This document shows, in pieces, positions 52,644 through 60,805 of a stretch of DNA of 64,000 bases. Source of the stretch: Micrococcales bacterium (GTDB lineage Bacteria; Actinomycetota; Actinomycetes; S36-B12; UBA10799). Below the pieces are notes generated by a model. It was not told the origin of the DNA, made no database searches, and worked only from the letters and a program-made list of their open reading frames with translations. Made by a program: the position numbers and the translations under genes. The DNA is taken from assembly GCA_016703125.1 (NCBI GenBank), contig JADJCR010000015.1:130799-194798 (forward strand), written 5' to 3'. How positions within the stretch are numbered: the stretch's first letter is position 1; each line of letters opens with the position of its first letter.

Positions 52644-54371
52644 TCATGACGCCTCCGCCGCGGTCAGCTGCGAGTACACGATCTCCTGGTACGTCTCGCA
52701 GGTGTCCATCAGCTGCTCGTGCGTACCCACCCCCACGACCCGGCCGCCGTCGAGCACCACGATCTGGTCGGCGTGCCGGATGGTGCTGACCCGCTGCGCC
52801 ACGATGATCACCGCGGCCTGCCGGGTGCGCTGGGCCAGCGCCGCCCGCAGCCGCGCATCAGTCGCATAGTCCAGCGCGGAGAACGAGTCGTCGAAGATGT
52901 AGATGGGACAGGGCCGCACCAGTGCCCGCGCGATGCTCAACCGCTGCCGCTGACCGCCCGAGACGTTCGTCCCGCCCTGGTCGATCGGCGCGTCGAGCCC
53001 CTCGGGCGTCTCTCGGACGAAGTCGGCCTGCGCGACGTCGAGCGCCTCCCACACCTGCTCGTCGGTGGCCTCCGGCTGCCCGAAGCGCACGTTGGAGCCC
53101 ACCGAGCCGGTGAACAGGAATGCCTTCTGCGGGACCAGCCCGAGGTAGGACCAGAGGTCCTCCTGCGCGAATTCCCGCACATCCACCCCGTCGACGAGCA
53201 CCTGCCCGCCGGTCACGTCGTAGAGCCGCGGGATGAGGTTGACCAGGGTGGTTTTGCCGGCGCCCGTCGAACCCACGACGGCGGTGGTCTGCCCGGGGCG
53301 GATCGTGAGGTTCACGTCGCACAGCACCGGGTCCTCCGCGCCGGGGTAGCGGAACTCGACGCCCCGGAACTCCACGACGCCGGTGCGCTCCGGCGGTTGG
53401 GCGGGCTGCACCGGATCGGTCACCTTCGGTTCGGTGTCCAGCACCGCCGAGATGCGTTCGGCCGAGGCCGCCGCCCGCGGCACCATCACCATGAGCATCA
53501 CGGCCATCATGACGCTGAACAGGATCTGCATGATGTAGGCCAGGAACGCCGTCAGGTCCCCGATCTGCATGTCGCCGGAGTCGACCAGGTGCCCGCCGAA
53601 CCAGATGACCGCGACGGACGACAGGTTGAACACGAGCATCAGTGACGGCATCGTCAGCGCGAAGAGCCGCGTGACCCGCAGGGAGACGTCGGTGAGGTCC
53701 TCGTTGGCGCCGGCGAAGCGCAGTTCCTCGTGCTCGGTGCGCACGAACGCACGGATCACGCGGATGCCGGCCAGGTTCTCCCGCAGCACGGAGTTGATCC
53801 GGTCGATCTTGACCTGCATGACCCGGAACAGCGGGACCATCTTCGACATCAGGATCCCGATGACCACCCCCATCACCGGGATGATCACCAGCAGCAGCGC
53901 CGAGAGTTGTACGTCGGTGCGCAGGGCCATGATCACCCCGCCGATGGCCGTCAGCGGGGCGGCGATCATCATCGTCAGGCCCATCAGCACGAGCATCTGC
54001 ACCTGCTGCACGTCGTTGGTGGTGCGGGTGATCAGCGACGGCGCGCCGAACGTGTTCACCTCCCGCAGCGAGAAGCGCTCCACCGAGCGGAACAGCGCAG
54101 CGCGCACGTCCCGGCCGAACGCCATCGCAGTGCGCGCGCTGAAGTACACCGCCACCACCGAGATCACCGCGAGCCCGAGGGAGATGGCGAGCATCAAAGC
54201 GCCCAGTCGCACGATGTAACCGATGTCCCCGGTGACCACGCCGTTGTTGATGATGTCGGCGTTGAGGAAGGGCAGGTAGAGGTTGGCGATCACCTGCATC
54301 GTCAGCAGGACGACGACGATGACCAGCGCCGCACGGTACGGCCGCAGGAACCGTCCGATGAAGGTGATCAC
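52644..54371 (-). CDS. ABC exporter subunit with degenerate nucleotide site (heterodimer partner)
   Basis: The 575-residue protein has six membrane helices and an ATPase with Walker A GSTGAGKTTLVNLI and signature VSGGQRQRLS. However, Walker B reads IFDDSFSALD with Asp in place of the catalytic Glu, and the H-loop His is Gln (VAQRVST). It therefore supplies the non-hydrolysing site in a heterodimer with the product of 50459-52432. GTG 54371 fits homologue starts (ITFIGRFLRPY); a TTG at 54416 would start inside a palindromic repeat. Confidence 0.92.
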   Translation of the reverse strand: MITFIGRFLRPYRAALVIVVVLLTMQVIANLYLPFLNADIINNGVVTGDIGYIVRLGALMLAISLGLAVISVVAVYFSARTAMAFGRDVRAALFRSVERFSLREVNTFGAPSLITRTTNDVQQVQMLVLMGLTMMIAAPLTAIGGVIMALRTDVQLSALLLVIIPVMGVVIGILMSKMVPLFRVMQVKIDRINSVLRENLAGIRVIRAFVRTEHEELRFAGANEDLTDVSLRVTRLFALTMPSLMLVFNLSSVAVIWFGGHLVDSGDMQIGDLTAFLAYIMQILFSVMMAVMLMVMVPRAAASAERISAVLDTEPKVTDPVQPAQPPERTGVVEFRGVEFRYPGAEDPVLCDVNLTIRPGQTTAVVGSTGAGKTTLVNLIPRLYDVTGGQVLVDGVDVREFAQEDLWSYLGLVPQKAFLFTGSVGSNVRFGQPEATDEQVWEALDVAQADFVRETPEGLDAPIDQGGTNVSGGQRQRLSIARALVRPCPIYIFDDSFSALDYATDARLRAALAQRTRQAAVIIVAQRVSTIRHADQIVVLDGGRVVGVGTHEQLMDTCETYQEIVYSQLTAAEAS

Positions 54372-54397
54372 AGCGCCCAAGGGTACGCCGCGGGAAT

Positions 54398-54440
54398 CCT
54401 GGGTAACCACGGACAACCCAGTTGTCGCTCGTTACCAAAC
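54398..54440. repeat. Palindromic repeat family 5, copy A
   Basis: A 43-bp imperfect palindrome centred at 54419: GGGTAACCAC and CAACCCAGTTG in the middle, ending GTTACC. It matches copy B at 55423-55465 and sits between the ABC gene and the nuclease-like gene. Confidence 0.75.
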
Positions 54441-54503
54441 CTCGGCGCAGGTCATCCACAGATCGCCGCCGCCCGTTCCCCACCACCGCGGATCCGGTCC
54501 ACC

Positions 54504-55418
54504 ATGAATCCCGTGCCCCCGCGCCTGACTCAGCCACTGCGCGATCTGCTGGTGCCCCAGGACAACGTCGTCGCGCTCTGGCAACTGCCCGGTCCGGAAC
54601 GGCGGGCAGCGCGGCGCGCGGCTCGGCTGCGGCAATGGCGGCGGCTGTCCCCACAGGTGATCCTGGCGTCGCCCACCGCCCCGACTGCGAGCCAACTCGC
54701 ATGGGCGGCGGTCCTGCACTGCGGTCCGAAAGCGCGGTTGTCGGGCAGGACCGCCCTCATCCTGCACGGATGGCGTGGCGATCTGAACACGCCGCACGAC
54801 GTCGTCGTCCCGCGTGCCGTGCGGCCCCGCCCGGCGCCGGACCTGGTCCGGGTGCGCCGGGTCGCCCAGCCTTCCGGGCCGGCAGCCCTCCCGGCACGCA
54901 CCTCCCCGCATCTGGCCACCCTGCACGCTGCCGCCTGGGCCCCCAGCGACCGCCAGGCCATGTACACCGTGATCTCGACGCTGCAGCAGCGGCTGACGTC
55001 ACCCAACCGGCTTCGCGAAACCCTCGAGCACTTGCCGACCCTTCGCCGGCGGCGGTTGATCAGCAGTGTGATCACGGAGTTCGCCGACGGCATCCAGAGC
55101 CTGAACGAGCTGGACTTCGCCGCCATGTGCCGCGAATACGGAGTCCCGGAACCCTTCCGCCAGCGCCGCGTACTCGACAGCAACGGCCGGTTGCGCGCGA
55201 TCGACGCGTATTTCCGCACCGCTTCCGGGGCCACCATCCGCGTGGAGATCGAGGGGATGCAGCATCTCGACCCGGAGCAATACTTCGCCGACATCACCCG
55301 GCACAACGACCTCGCGTTCGCCTCCCCTGCGACCTCGGTGCGCATCACGACCTGGCACCTGCGCCACGAGCCGGAGCCATTCATGCGGGACCTGCGGCGG
55401 GCGGTCCTGGAAGGGTGA
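54504..55418 (+). CDS. AbiEi-like/Vsr-DUF559-like hypothetical protein
   Basis: The 304-residue protein has an N-terminal Arg-rich region and an AbiEi-like pattern (LSGRTALILHGW, HDVVVPRAVRPRPAPDLVRVRR, ATLHAAAWA). The C-terminal ~90 residues look like a Vsr/DUF559 endonuclease fold: LRAIDAYFRTASGATIRVEIEGMQHL has the D...ExxG..H layout of that family. Such orphan proteins are abundant in actinobacteria and their role is unknown. It is flanked on both sides by copies of the same 43-bp palindrome, 63 bases upstream and 4 bases downstream. Nuclease activity is inferred. Confidence 0.6.
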   Translation: MNPVPPRLTQPLRDLLVPQDNVVALWQLPGPERRAARRAARLRQWRRLSPQVILASPTAPTASQLAWAAVLHCGPKARLSGRTALILHGWRGDLNTPHDVVVPRAVRPRPAPDLVRVRRVAQPSGPAALPARTSPHLATLHAAAWAPSDRQAMYTVISTLQQRLTSPNRLRETLEHLPTLRRRRLISSVITEFADGIQSLNELDFAAMCREYGVPEPFRQRRVLDSNGRLRAIDAYFRTASGATIRVEIEGMQHLDPEQYFADITRHNDLAFASPATSVRITTWHLRHEPEPFMRDLRRAVLEG

Positions 55419-55422
55419 CCAA

Positions 55423-55465
55423 GTTGGGTAACCACATGCAACCTGGTTGTCCCTCGTTACCCAAC
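55423..55465. repeat. Palindromic repeat family 5, copy B
   Basis: A near-perfect 43-bp palindrome centred at 55444, with outer arms GTTGGGTAAC and GTTACCCAAC and central CAACCTGGTTG. It starts four bases after the nuclease-like gene's stop. Confidence 0.8.
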
Positions 55466-55481
55466 CCATAACCTGAACCCC

Positions 55482-56639
55482 ATGCCCGCCCCGGATTTCG
55501 CCATCATCGGCGGCGGCGTCGTCGGACTCACCATCGCGCGCGAACTCAGCCGCCGCCACCCCCGGGCCCGCATCGCGGTCTTCGAGAAGGAACCGCACCT
55601 GGGCCTGCACGCCAGCGGCCGCAACTCCGGGGTCCTGCACGCCGGCTTCTACTACGCCCCCGACTCGCTCAAGGCCCGGCTCACCGCCCGCGGCAACCAC
55701 CTGCTGCGGGCCTTCTGCGCCGAGCACGACGTGCCGGTGCGCGCCTGCGGCAAGGTCGTGGTCGCCACCAGCCCGGACCAACTGCCCGCCCTAGATGAAC
55801 TCGTCCGGCGCGGCACCGCCAACGGCGTGCGGCTCGAGACCGTCGACGAGCGCGGCCTGGCCGACCTCGAACCCCTCGCCCAGACCGTCGAGCGCGCCAT
55901 CTGGTCCCCCGACACCGGCGTCGCCGACCCCCGGGCGGTGACGGCGGCGCTGCAGCGCGACCTCACCGAGAGGGGGGTCACCATCCGCACCTCCACCCCC
56001 GTAACGCGGCCACCCGACGCCGGCCACATCATCAACGCCGCGGGCCTCTACGCCGACCGCGTGGCCGCGTGGTTCGGCTTCTGCGACGACTACGTGATGA
56101 TGCCGTTCAAGGGTCTGTACTGGTACGGCAACGACCGCGCCCCCCGGCTGCAGCGCCACGTGTACCCCGTGCCCGACCCACGCAACCCCTTCCTCGGCGT
56201 GCACTTCACGGTCACCCCCGGCGGCGGCGTCAAGGTCGGCCCGACCGCCATCCCGGTCCTGTCCCGTGAGGCCTACTCCTGGGGCTTCCGCAGCGACGAG
56301 GCCCGCGAGGTCGCGAGGGCCTTCCCCGCCTTCCTGCGCGGCGGGCACCACGACGTGCCCGCACTGATCCGCTCGGAGGTGCCGAAGTACAGCCGTCGCT
56401 GGCTCGTCCGGCAGGCGCGCGCGCTGGTCCCCACGGCCGACGGCTTCACCATCCGCGGCGAGCCCGGCATCCGCGCCCAACTCATGCACAAAGCCACCGG
56501 CCGGTTGGAGATGGACTTCGTGGTGCGCGGCGACCAGCGCTCCACACACGTGCTCAACGCAGTCTCCCCGGCCTGGACCGCGAGCCTGGCGTTCGCCGAA
56601 CTCGTGGTGGACGGGATGACCGAACGCGGGGCGGCGTGA
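55482..56639 (+). CDS. lhgO: L-2-hydroxyglutarate oxidase/dehydrogenase
   Basis: The enzyme oxidises L-2-hydroxyglutarate to 2-oxoglutarate with FAD. The 385-residue protein starts FAIIGGGVVGLTIARELSRR (FAD-binding GxGxxG), then ASGRNSGVLHAGFYYAPDSL and, in the middle, INAAGLYAD, with later GVHFTVTPGGGVKVGPTAIP. These are the LhgO/YgaF signature regions. It has no membrane segment, but the family attaches to the inner membrane and may pass electrons to quinone. Length fits (about 400). It begins 16 bases after palindrome copy B. Confidence 0.93.
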   Translation: MPAPDFAIIGGGVVGLTIARELSRRHPRARIAVFEKEPHLGLHASGRNSGVLHAGFYYAPDSLKARLTARGNHLLRAFCAEHDVPVRACGKVVVATSPDQLPALDELVRRGTANGVRLETVDERGLADLEPLAQTVERAIWSPDTGVADPRAVTAALQRDLTERGVTIRTSTPVTRPPDAGHIINAAGLYADRVAAWFGFCDDYVMMPFKGLYWYGNDRAPRLQRHVYPVPDPRNPFLGVHFTVTPGGGVKVGPTAIPVLSREAYSWGFRSDEAREVARAFPAFLRGGHHDVPALIRSEVPKYSRRWLVRQARALVPTADGFTIRGEPGIRAQLMHKATGRLEMDFVVRGDQRSTHVLNAVSPAWTASLAFAELVVDGMTERGAA

Positions 56640-56759
56640 CCCTCCTCAGGAGAACAGGGCCGCGGCTTCGGAACGGAGCGACGTCCGCGCCACATGGCCA
56701 CCACCACCCCCGATGGCGGCGCTGACCTGGACGGCGCCCCCCATAGGCACTAGCGAAGT

Positions 56760-56778
56760 CTGCACGTTGAACGTGCAG
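56760..56778. repeat. Perfect 19-bp palindrome
   Basis: CTGCACGTT-G-AACGTGCAG has nine-base perfect arms. It lies between the lhgO stop and the Ltp remnant, about 70 bases past the end of the latter on the minus strand. No T-run follows on either strand. Confidence 0.5.
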
Positions 56779-56846
56779 CTGAGATCTCGGCAATTTCGCC
56801 GTCTTGTCAGGAGATTTGCAGTCCCGACATGGCCAGGGATCGCGGG

Positions 56847-57125
56847 TTAGAGACCCACAGAATCGGCTCCGTATGTGGCCTGCTTGGTTGTGTAGCCCTC
56901 GAACTCCAGTTGCTCAATGAGGCCGCTTCGAGAGAAGTTCTGGAAATCCAGGTAATTCTCAGCCGCCTTTGCGGCCTGTTCGTTCCAGTTCCCCTGAACG
57001 TTGTTGCCGGCGAACGTCGCGTCCTTGGTCGAGTAGCCCTCGAACTCCAGCCCCCTGCATCCCCGGTTACTCAGCGTGGTCAAAGGGAGCAGACGATCCG
57101 CGTCAGGTGGCGCCCGGGGCGTCAC
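56847..57125 (-). pseudogene. Ltp-family (host cell surface-exposed lipoprotein) repeat fragment
   Basis: The last ~70 residues carry one complete Ltp repeat, NEQAAKAAENYLDFQNFSRS and GLIEQLEFEGYTTKQATYG, and the second half of a preceding repeat, LEFEGYSTKDATFAGN. The first half of that repeat, the lipoprotein signal and any earlier repeats are missing; upstream codons (RAPPDADRLLP) show no similarity. It is therefore a 5'-truncated remnant, broken near 57055. Ltp proteins are surface lipoproteins; the phage-encoded TP-J34 member blocks superinfection. Confidence 0.7.
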
Positions 57126-57210
57126 CCGTTCGGGCTAGCGGCTTCCCACGCCGGACGGGACCCCAGCGGCGTCACTTACCCTGGAGTCAAACCGCTCATA
57201 GGAGGGGCTC

Positions 57211-58387
57211 GTGTCCAGACGCGCCATCGCAACCGGGATCGCCGCAGCGATCGCGGTGCTGGCTGCGCTGCTGACCCCGGCACAGGCCGCCAACCCGGCT
57301 CCGAAGCCATCGAGCGCGCCCGCAAGCTTGGGTCGCCGCGGATGTCGGCTACAGCGGGAGCAACTACTTCACCAACGAGTACGGCACGTATCGCACGGAC
57401 TGCTCCGGCTACGTGTCAATGGCGTGGGGCCTGGACTCGTCCCTCACGACCGTAACCCTGCCGAGCGTCTCCTACGCCATCGCCAAGGACGCCCTGGAAC
57501 CCGGCGACATACTGAACAACCCGTTGCCCGGCACCAGCGGCCACGTGGTGCTGTTCGCGGGCTGGGCGAACGCCGAGCGCACCGAGTACTACGCGTACGA
57601 GGAGAGCCCGTCGGGCGGCGCGCACCTGAGCCAGATCCCCTACCCCTACTGGCCCGGCTACGGCACCTTCACCCCGCGCCGGTACGTCGGCACCACCTCG
57701 GACACCCCACCCCCGGTGAAGGTCCCCGAGCCTGAGGCGCCGAAGGGGCCCGCACCGCTGACCGACGGCGACCTCGTCCGCCACGACGGGCAGGTGTACC
57801 GGATCGCCGGTGGCGCGCCGATGCCGGTGACCTCCGGCAAACAGGCGCGCAAACTCAGCGATGCGGAGTTCGCCGACCTCGCCACCCAGCCCTCCGACGG
57901 CACCTTCCTCGGCGCGGAGGGCAAGACCTACGTCGTCGCCGGTGGGGCCCCGGTCTTCGTGCCGCGCGGGACCTTGAAGGCCAAGGATGCAATCACCGTG
58001 GACGACGCGGGCCTTGAGGAGATCCTCAACGACAAACCCGCTGACGGGACCGTCGTGAAGACCGACAGCGGGGAACGTTACGTGTTCGCCGGTGGTGCCC
58101 CGATCCACGTCACGCAGCCCTGGTGGAAGTCGCTGCGGCCGAAGCCCACCCCCGTCACTGTCGCGCAGGAGGCCCTGGACCAGGCCGGCGGGCTCAACGA
58201 GTGGTCGCACGTGCGCAACCTCCCCGCAGACGGCACCCTGCTCAAGGTGGGCGCCGACGTCTACCGGGTCGAAAGCGGCGTGCCGGTGGCCGACTACGGC
58301 GTCCGGGGTGTCCCGATCGACCAGGCCGCGATCGACAACGCCGGCGGGGACGGCCCCTGGTCGCACCTGGTCGCCGCCCCGCAGTAG
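57211..58387 (+). CDS. Secreted NlpC/P60-like cysteine peptidase with four C-terminal repeats, with frameshift
   Basis: GTG 57211 follows AGGAGGGG and encodes a signal peptide ending AQAAN. A frameshift near 57329 separates it from the rest; in the other frame the sequence reads WVAADVGYSGSNYF and TDCSGYVSMAWGL, containing the catalytic Cys, with His in GTSGHVVLFAGW. The C-terminal half has four repeats of the form DGxxxxxxGxxYxxAGGAPxxV at about 57770, 57900, 58040 and 58230. Similar repeats occur in secreted actinobacterial proteins and may bind the cell wall. The protein would be about 390 residues if joined. Confidence 0.75.
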
Positions 58388-58390
58388 GCC

Positions 58391-58927
58391 TCAGGGGACG
58401 ATGAACTCGACCGCCGTGATCGGCCCGGACCCCACGTTGTTCACGCCCTTGACCTGCACCCGGTAGCGTATTCCCTGCGTCACGTTCCACTTGTACTCAC
58501 GTTTGGTGGTCTCCTGCCAGGGCCGCGGCTTGAGGATGCGCCGCACCCCGGGCTTCTTCCCCGTAGCGCGCTTGCGCTGCGCCTGGACGACCACCTTGAC
58601 GATCCGCACCCGGTAGGCCGTCGCCCGCTCGGACACGCCCCACTTCACGCGCACCGAGCCGTCCCCGAAGAACGACCTCGCCTTTGCGATCTTCCCGGGC
58701 AGCCGCTGCTCGATCGGCGGGAGGTTGTCCGTGGGGGACGTGGGCGTGGGCGCGGGGGTGTAGTCCGGCTGCGGCGTCGGGGCGGTGGGGGTCGGAGTCG
58801 GGTCGCACACCTGCCCGGTGGCGGGGTCGCACGGCACCTCGTCGGAGGCGGCCCCCGTCGCGGTCAGGCCGAGCATAAGCGCAGCCATTGCCCCGCCGGT
58901 CACCACCGATCGTGTCCACGCGGCCAT
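58391..58927 (-). CDS. Secreted protein with Pro/Thr-rich linker and Fn3-like domain
   Basis: The 178-residue protein has a signal peptide (TGGAMAALMLGLTATGAAS), a short CDPATGQVCDP segment, a PTPTAPTPQPDYTPAPTPT linker, and a C-terminal beta-rich domain with VRVKWGVSERATAYRVRI and GIRYRVQVKGVNNVGSGP, which fits fibronectin type III. GGAGG precedes ATG 58927. It is convergent with the NlpC/P60-like gene, three bases apart. Function is unknown; cell surface binding is plausible. Confidence 0.68.
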   Translation of the reverse strand: MAAWTRSVVTGGAMAALMLGLTATGAASDEVPCDPATGQVCDPTPTPTAPTPQPDYTPAPTPTSPTDNLPPIEQRLPGKIAKARSFFGDGSVRVKWGVSERATAYRVRIVKVVVQAQRKRATGKKPGVRRILKPRPWQETTKREYKWNVTQGIRYRVQVKGVNNVGSGPITAVEFIVP

Positions 58928-59004
58928 GATGCCTCCAGCCCATCAGCGCTCTCGCACGGTAGTCACCACTCGGCGTGCGTGTGAAGGGGCCGAACGGGCG
59001 ACCC

Positions 59005-60216
59005 CTATGTACGCTGGTGATAGGTGAACGCCTGGCTGGTGTAGATCTGGCCCAGCGGGCTCATCCAGGTCATCGTGTGGGTCGGGCTCTCCCGCTGGTG
59101 GCGGACCTTCCACGCCGAATGGGTCTTCAGCAGGTGGTGACGGCGGCATTCCCCGGCGAGGTCGACCGCGCGGGTCTTCCCGCCCTTGGACCACGGCACG
59201 ATGTGGTCGGTATCGGTGTACTCCGCGGGCCGGTGGCAGCCGGGGAAGCGGCAGGTCCGGTCGCGCAGCCGCACCGCCCGCTTGACCCGCTCGGGGATCT
59301 TGTACGTCTCGGCGTTCGCGTCGATGAGCGCCCCCGTCAGCGGGTCGCACACCAGCCGCCGCCACCGCGCGTCCGGCGACCACGCCAGGTACCGGGCCAC
59401 CGACGCGCAGATCACGCCGTGCTTGCCGAGCAGCGCGTCGCGGTGGTCCTCCCCGATGAGGGTGTTCGCGGAGATCGTCACGTTGACCTGCACGTCGACC
59501 TGGGTGATCGTGTCGAGGAACCCGACAAGAGCGTCGGCCCGTCGCTGGTCAAGGGTCCGGTCGTCACCTTGCTCGTGGGGATCCGCGCAGTCGTCCCGCT
59601 GCGCCAGCTTCGTCAGCGCCTGGTAGAAGATCTCCGCGTGCTCGGCGGACAGCCGCGCGGCGATGTCGGCCATGCCGTGGGCGGCCGGGAAGATCGACAC
59701 CCCGCGGTCGTCGAGCGCCTTCTTGCGCAGGTGCTCCCCGGGATCGCCGTCGCACGTCAGGCGCAGCAGGTACTGCCGCAATTGGTGCGTGGTGTGGCGC
59801 TGCCCGTACGCGATGGCGTCACGTTCCATGTCGCAGCGCGGGATGCCCTCGCTGAAGTCCGCCAGCAGCTCGACGATCAGCCGCGCCTTCGGCAGGTCGA
59901 TCCGCCCGTCGTTCAGCGCGTCCCACACCAGCGGCCGCCGGACCAGGGAGCGGGCGTCCGCGAGCAGGTGGTCGGCCGAACGCGGCGAGATCCCCAGGGA
60001 CAATGCCACCTCATCGGACACGCCCTGCACGGAGTACCCGAGGGCGGAGATCCGCTCGTCCACCACGGCGACGGCCGCGGCCCGCCGGGCCTGTGCGGTG
60101 CGGATGGCCCGCTCAGACTCCAGCACCTCGTCGATCAGCAGGTCGTCGTCCAGCGCCCGCAGGCCGTCGACGACTGTCCCCAGTCCCGGGGACAACACGG
60201 TCGGGATTTCGCTCAT
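59005..60216 (-). CDS. DUF222/HNH endonuclease (13E12 repeat family)
   Basis: The 403-residue protein has an N-terminal helical DUF222 region (AQARRAAAVAVVDERISALGY through LAWSPDARWRRLVCDPLTGA) and a C-terminal HNH site: CRFPGCHRPAEYTDTDHIVP and ECRRHHLLKTHSAWKV. Family members are numerous in mycobacteria and related taxa, often mobile or repeated, with unknown targets. The zinc/His residues are intact, so a DNA-cutting activity is possible. No inverted repeats or transposase lie next to it. Confidence 0.9.
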   Translation of the reverse strand: MSEIPTVLSPGLGTVVDGLRALDDDLLIDEVLESERAIRTAQARRAAAVAVVDERISALGYSVQGVSDEVALSLGISPRSADHLLADARSLVRRPLVWDALNDGRIDLPKARLIVELLADFSEGIPRCDMERDAIAYGQRHTTHQLRQYLLRLTCDGDPGEHLRKKALDDRGVSIFPAAHGMADIAARLSAEHAEIFYQALTKLAQRDDCADPHEQGDDRTLDQRRADALVGFLDTITQVDVQVNVTISANTLIGEDHRDALLGKHGVICASVARYLAWSPDARWRRLVCDPLTGALIDANAETYKIPERVKRAVRLRDRTCRFPGCHRPAEYTDTDHIVPWSKGGKTRAVDLAGECRRHHLLKTHSAWKVRHQRESPTHTMTWMSPLGQIYTSQAFTYHQRT

Positions 60217-60277
60217 ACCCCATCGTGAGGGAGGGGTGTGTCAAACCCGGTCAGCCCCCGAGAGGGCTGTGGAGAAC

Positions 60278-60634
60278 CTAGCGGACGCGACCCGAAGAGG
60301 TGATGCCGTCGAGGCGGTCGGGGCCTCCGTAGCACTTCACGCGGTACCGACCCGGCTTCACCTTGACGGTGCGGTAACCGTCACTGGCACGGGTCTTTCC
60401 GGTCTTCGCGACCTTCCAGTTGTTCTTACCCTTACGCTTCTGGATCTCGAACTTGTAGCCCTTGTTCTTCAGCGGCCGGATCTTGATCTTGATCTTGCCG
60501 CCCTTGATCACGGCCGCGCACCGGACGGGCTTGGTGGGCGGGTAGTTGGCCGCCTGCGCAGGTGCGGCCACCAAGAGTCCGGCCCCCATCATGGCGGCAG
60601 TAGCGATGGATAGTGACGAACGAACAAAGCCCAT
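60278..60634 (-). CDS. Small secreted basic protein
   Basis: The 118-residue protein has a signal peptide cut after AAPAQA and a mature part rich in Lys/Arg/Gly (KGGKIKIKIRPLKNKGYKFE, KRKGKNNWKVAKTGKT), with two Cys (VRCAAV, VKCYGG) that may form a disulfide. The beta-rich pattern resembles an Fn3-like or Ig-like fold. No family was recognised. Confidence 0.65.
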   Translation of the reverse strand: MGFVRSSLSIATAAMMGAGLLVAAPAQAANYPPTKPVRCAAVIKGGKIKIKIRPLKNKGYKFEIQKRKGKNNWKVAKTGKTRASDGYRTVKVKPGRYRVKCYGGPDRLDGITSSGRVR

Positions 60635-60805
60635 GACGGCTCCCCCGTGGTTGATCGCGGTCGATTCGTTCGCGACTCTAGCAGAGCCAAATAGGACAAG
60701 TCACGCCCTTTGTTATCCGACCTACCAAACAGCCGCATCCCTGGAGTACAGTCGCCTCTAGACCTGCGAAGCGGCCACGGGGGACGTGGGGAAGACGGGG
60801 GATTC

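Noticed and set aside
56640..57210. tRNA or attachment site in the gap around the Ltp remnant
   Set aside because: No cloverleaf-forming sequence or T-arm GTTCRA motif with pairing stem was found.
59005..60216. HNH gene as part of an insertion or intein-like mobile element
   Set aside because: No terminal repeats, no target duplication and no transposase or splicing motifs around it.
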